Shown: positions 63,240 to 64,000 of the stretch, piece after piece
How the letters are laid out: every line of letters starts with the position of its first letter
How positions within the stretch are numbered: position 1 is the first letter of the stretch
Assembly (NCBI RefSeq): GCF_021531655.1
Contig: NZ_JADYUF010000004.1
Coordinates: 43,349 to 107,348, forward strand
Direction of reading: 5' to 3'
Length of the DNA stretch: 64,000 nucleotides
Source of the DNA: Leyella stercorea
GTDB taxonomy: Bacteria > Bacteroidota > Bacteroidia > Bacteroidales > Bacteroidaceae
Position numbers and translations under genes: made by a program
Notes under the pieces: model-generated
Told to the model about the DNA's origin: nothing
Databases searched by the model: none
The model's input: the letters and a program-made list of their open reading frames with translations, nothing else

Positions 63240-63896
63240 ATGAAAATCATCGATTTCAGCAAGAGCAACTCTATTATTAATAAGTATATGGCGGAGATGC
63301 GCGACAAGGACTATCAGAAAAACCGTCTGCTGTTCCGCAACAACATCATGCGTGTAGGCGAACTTATCGCTTACGAGCTGAGCAAGACGTTCGACTATGA
63401 GGAGCGCGACATACAGACTCCGCTTGGCGTTGCCAAGGTGAATGTGCCTACCGACAAGCTGGTGCTCGGCACCATTTTCCGTGCAGGTCTGCCTTTCCAC
63501 CAGGGCTTCCTCAACATCTTCGACCACGCCGGCAATGCCTTCGTTTCGGCATTCCGCGAGTATGAGGACGAGGCTCACACCAAGGTTGGCATCCATGTGG
63601 AGTATCTTGCCACTCCCGACCTCAACGACGCCACTCTGCTCATAGTCGACCCGATGCTTGCCACTGGCGGCTCTATGGAGTTGGGCTACAAAGCTCTGCT
63701 CACCAAAGGCACTCCCAAGAAGGTGCATGTGGTTTGCGTAATGGCAGCGCCCGAAGGCATTGAGCACATACGCAAGACATTCCCCGACGACACTACCATA
63801 TGGTGTGCTGCCGTAGACGAGGGTCTCAACGAGCACAAGTACATCGTACCGGGCTTCGGCGATGCCGGCGACCTGTGCTACGGAGGAAAGATTTAA
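63240..63896 (+). CDS. upp: uracil phosphoribosyltransferase
   Basis: 218 residues. It joins uracil and PRPP to UMP (pyrimidine salvage). PRPP-binding motif LLIVDPMLATGGSM, with FRAGLPFHQGF before it and the uracil-binding end YIVPGFGDAGDLCYGG. The family motif is usually YDPMLATGGS; Val replaces Tyr here, as in several Bacteroidetes. Single gene with its own promoter. Confidence 0.95.
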   Translation: MKIIDFSKSNSIINKYMAEMRDKDYQKNRLLFRNNIMRVGELIAYELSKTFDYEERDIQTPLGVAKVNVPTDKLVLGTIFRAGLPFHQGFLNIFDHAGNAFVSAFREYEDEAHTKVGIHVEYLATPDLNDATLLIVDPMLATGGSMELGYKALLTKGTPKKVHVVCVMAAPEGIEHIRKTFPDDTTIWCAAVDEGLNEHKYIVPGFGDAGDLCYGGKI

Positions 63897-63939
63897 TAGA
63901 CAAAAGATTTCAAGGCGCAATAGTTTAAGGTAGGTTCTA

Positions 63940-63999
63940 TTAATTGATTAATTCAAGTGGAAGCCGTTCCGCCAGACTCAATCTTTCGGAATCAGTAGC
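63940..63999 (-). CDS. possible 3' end of a minus-strand gene running off the window
   Basis: The minus strand from the window edge reads ATDSERLSLAERLPLELIN then TAA. It has protein-like composition but is too short to identify; equally it could be chance. Confidence 0.25.
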   Translation of the reverse strand, partial: ATDSERLSLAERLPLELIN

Positions 64000-64000
64000 T

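Overview
The window looks like a chromosomal segment of a Bacteroidales bacterium, most likely Prevotella in the broad sense. The evidence is seen directly: Bacteroidetes promoters (TTTG, a 19-22 nt gap, then TAnnTTTG), SusC/SusD outer-membrane pairs, lipoprotein signals, a glycine-lipid acyltransferase pair, an ATP-type PEP carboxykinase and tRNAs without encoded CCA. The genus is an inference from gene order and repeat style, not from a search.

Layout. 1-2925: a U32-family protein cut by the window edge, a transglutaminase-like lipoprotein and ndk. 2926-5092: a decayed patch with a transposase tail, a truncated lipoprotein and a SusD pseudogene carrying two nonsense codons and a frameshift. 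5093-8038: an AAA/DUF4143 ATPase, a MaoC-type hydratase and dusB. 8039-9113: mostly repeats and a broken secreted-protein gene. 9114-22175: housekeeping and metabolic genes (nucleoside kinase, Na/Pi symporter, recX, prmC, two tRNAs, two envelope lipoproteins, nitroreductase, orphan ABC ATPase, CoA-transferase) and a second AAA/DUF4143 ATPase. 22176-28244: sugar kinase, tRNA-Arg, dsbD, a CyuA-type desulfidase and dgt. 28407-30319: glsB and glsA on the minus strand.

30478-46149 is the division and cell-wall (dcw) cluster on the plus strand: rsmH, ftsL, ftsI, murE, mraY, murD, ftsW, murG, murC, ftsQ, ftsA, ftsZ. Together they build lipid II from UDP-MurNAc precursors and assemble the divisome. 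mraZ, murF and ddl are not here. Then follow recO, tRNA-Glu, rpsT and gyrB. 49774-60927 holds an orphan secreted beta-sandwich protein and a complete minus-strand polysaccharide utilization locus: ECF sigma, FecR anti-sigma, SusC with an STN domain, SusD, a GH18 endo-glycosidase and two DUF1735 surface lipoproteins. It resembles N-glycan loci of Bacteroides. pckA and upp close the window as a divergent pair.

The most unusual content is non-coding. Four intergenic arrays have a period of 21-22 nt. Both AAA/DUF4143 genes are preceded by exactly three tandem repeats of 32-33 nt. Five copies of a GC-rich element sit mostly right after stop codons, and two 34-bp inverted repeats made of CTCTCAA-type words follow dgt and gyrB.
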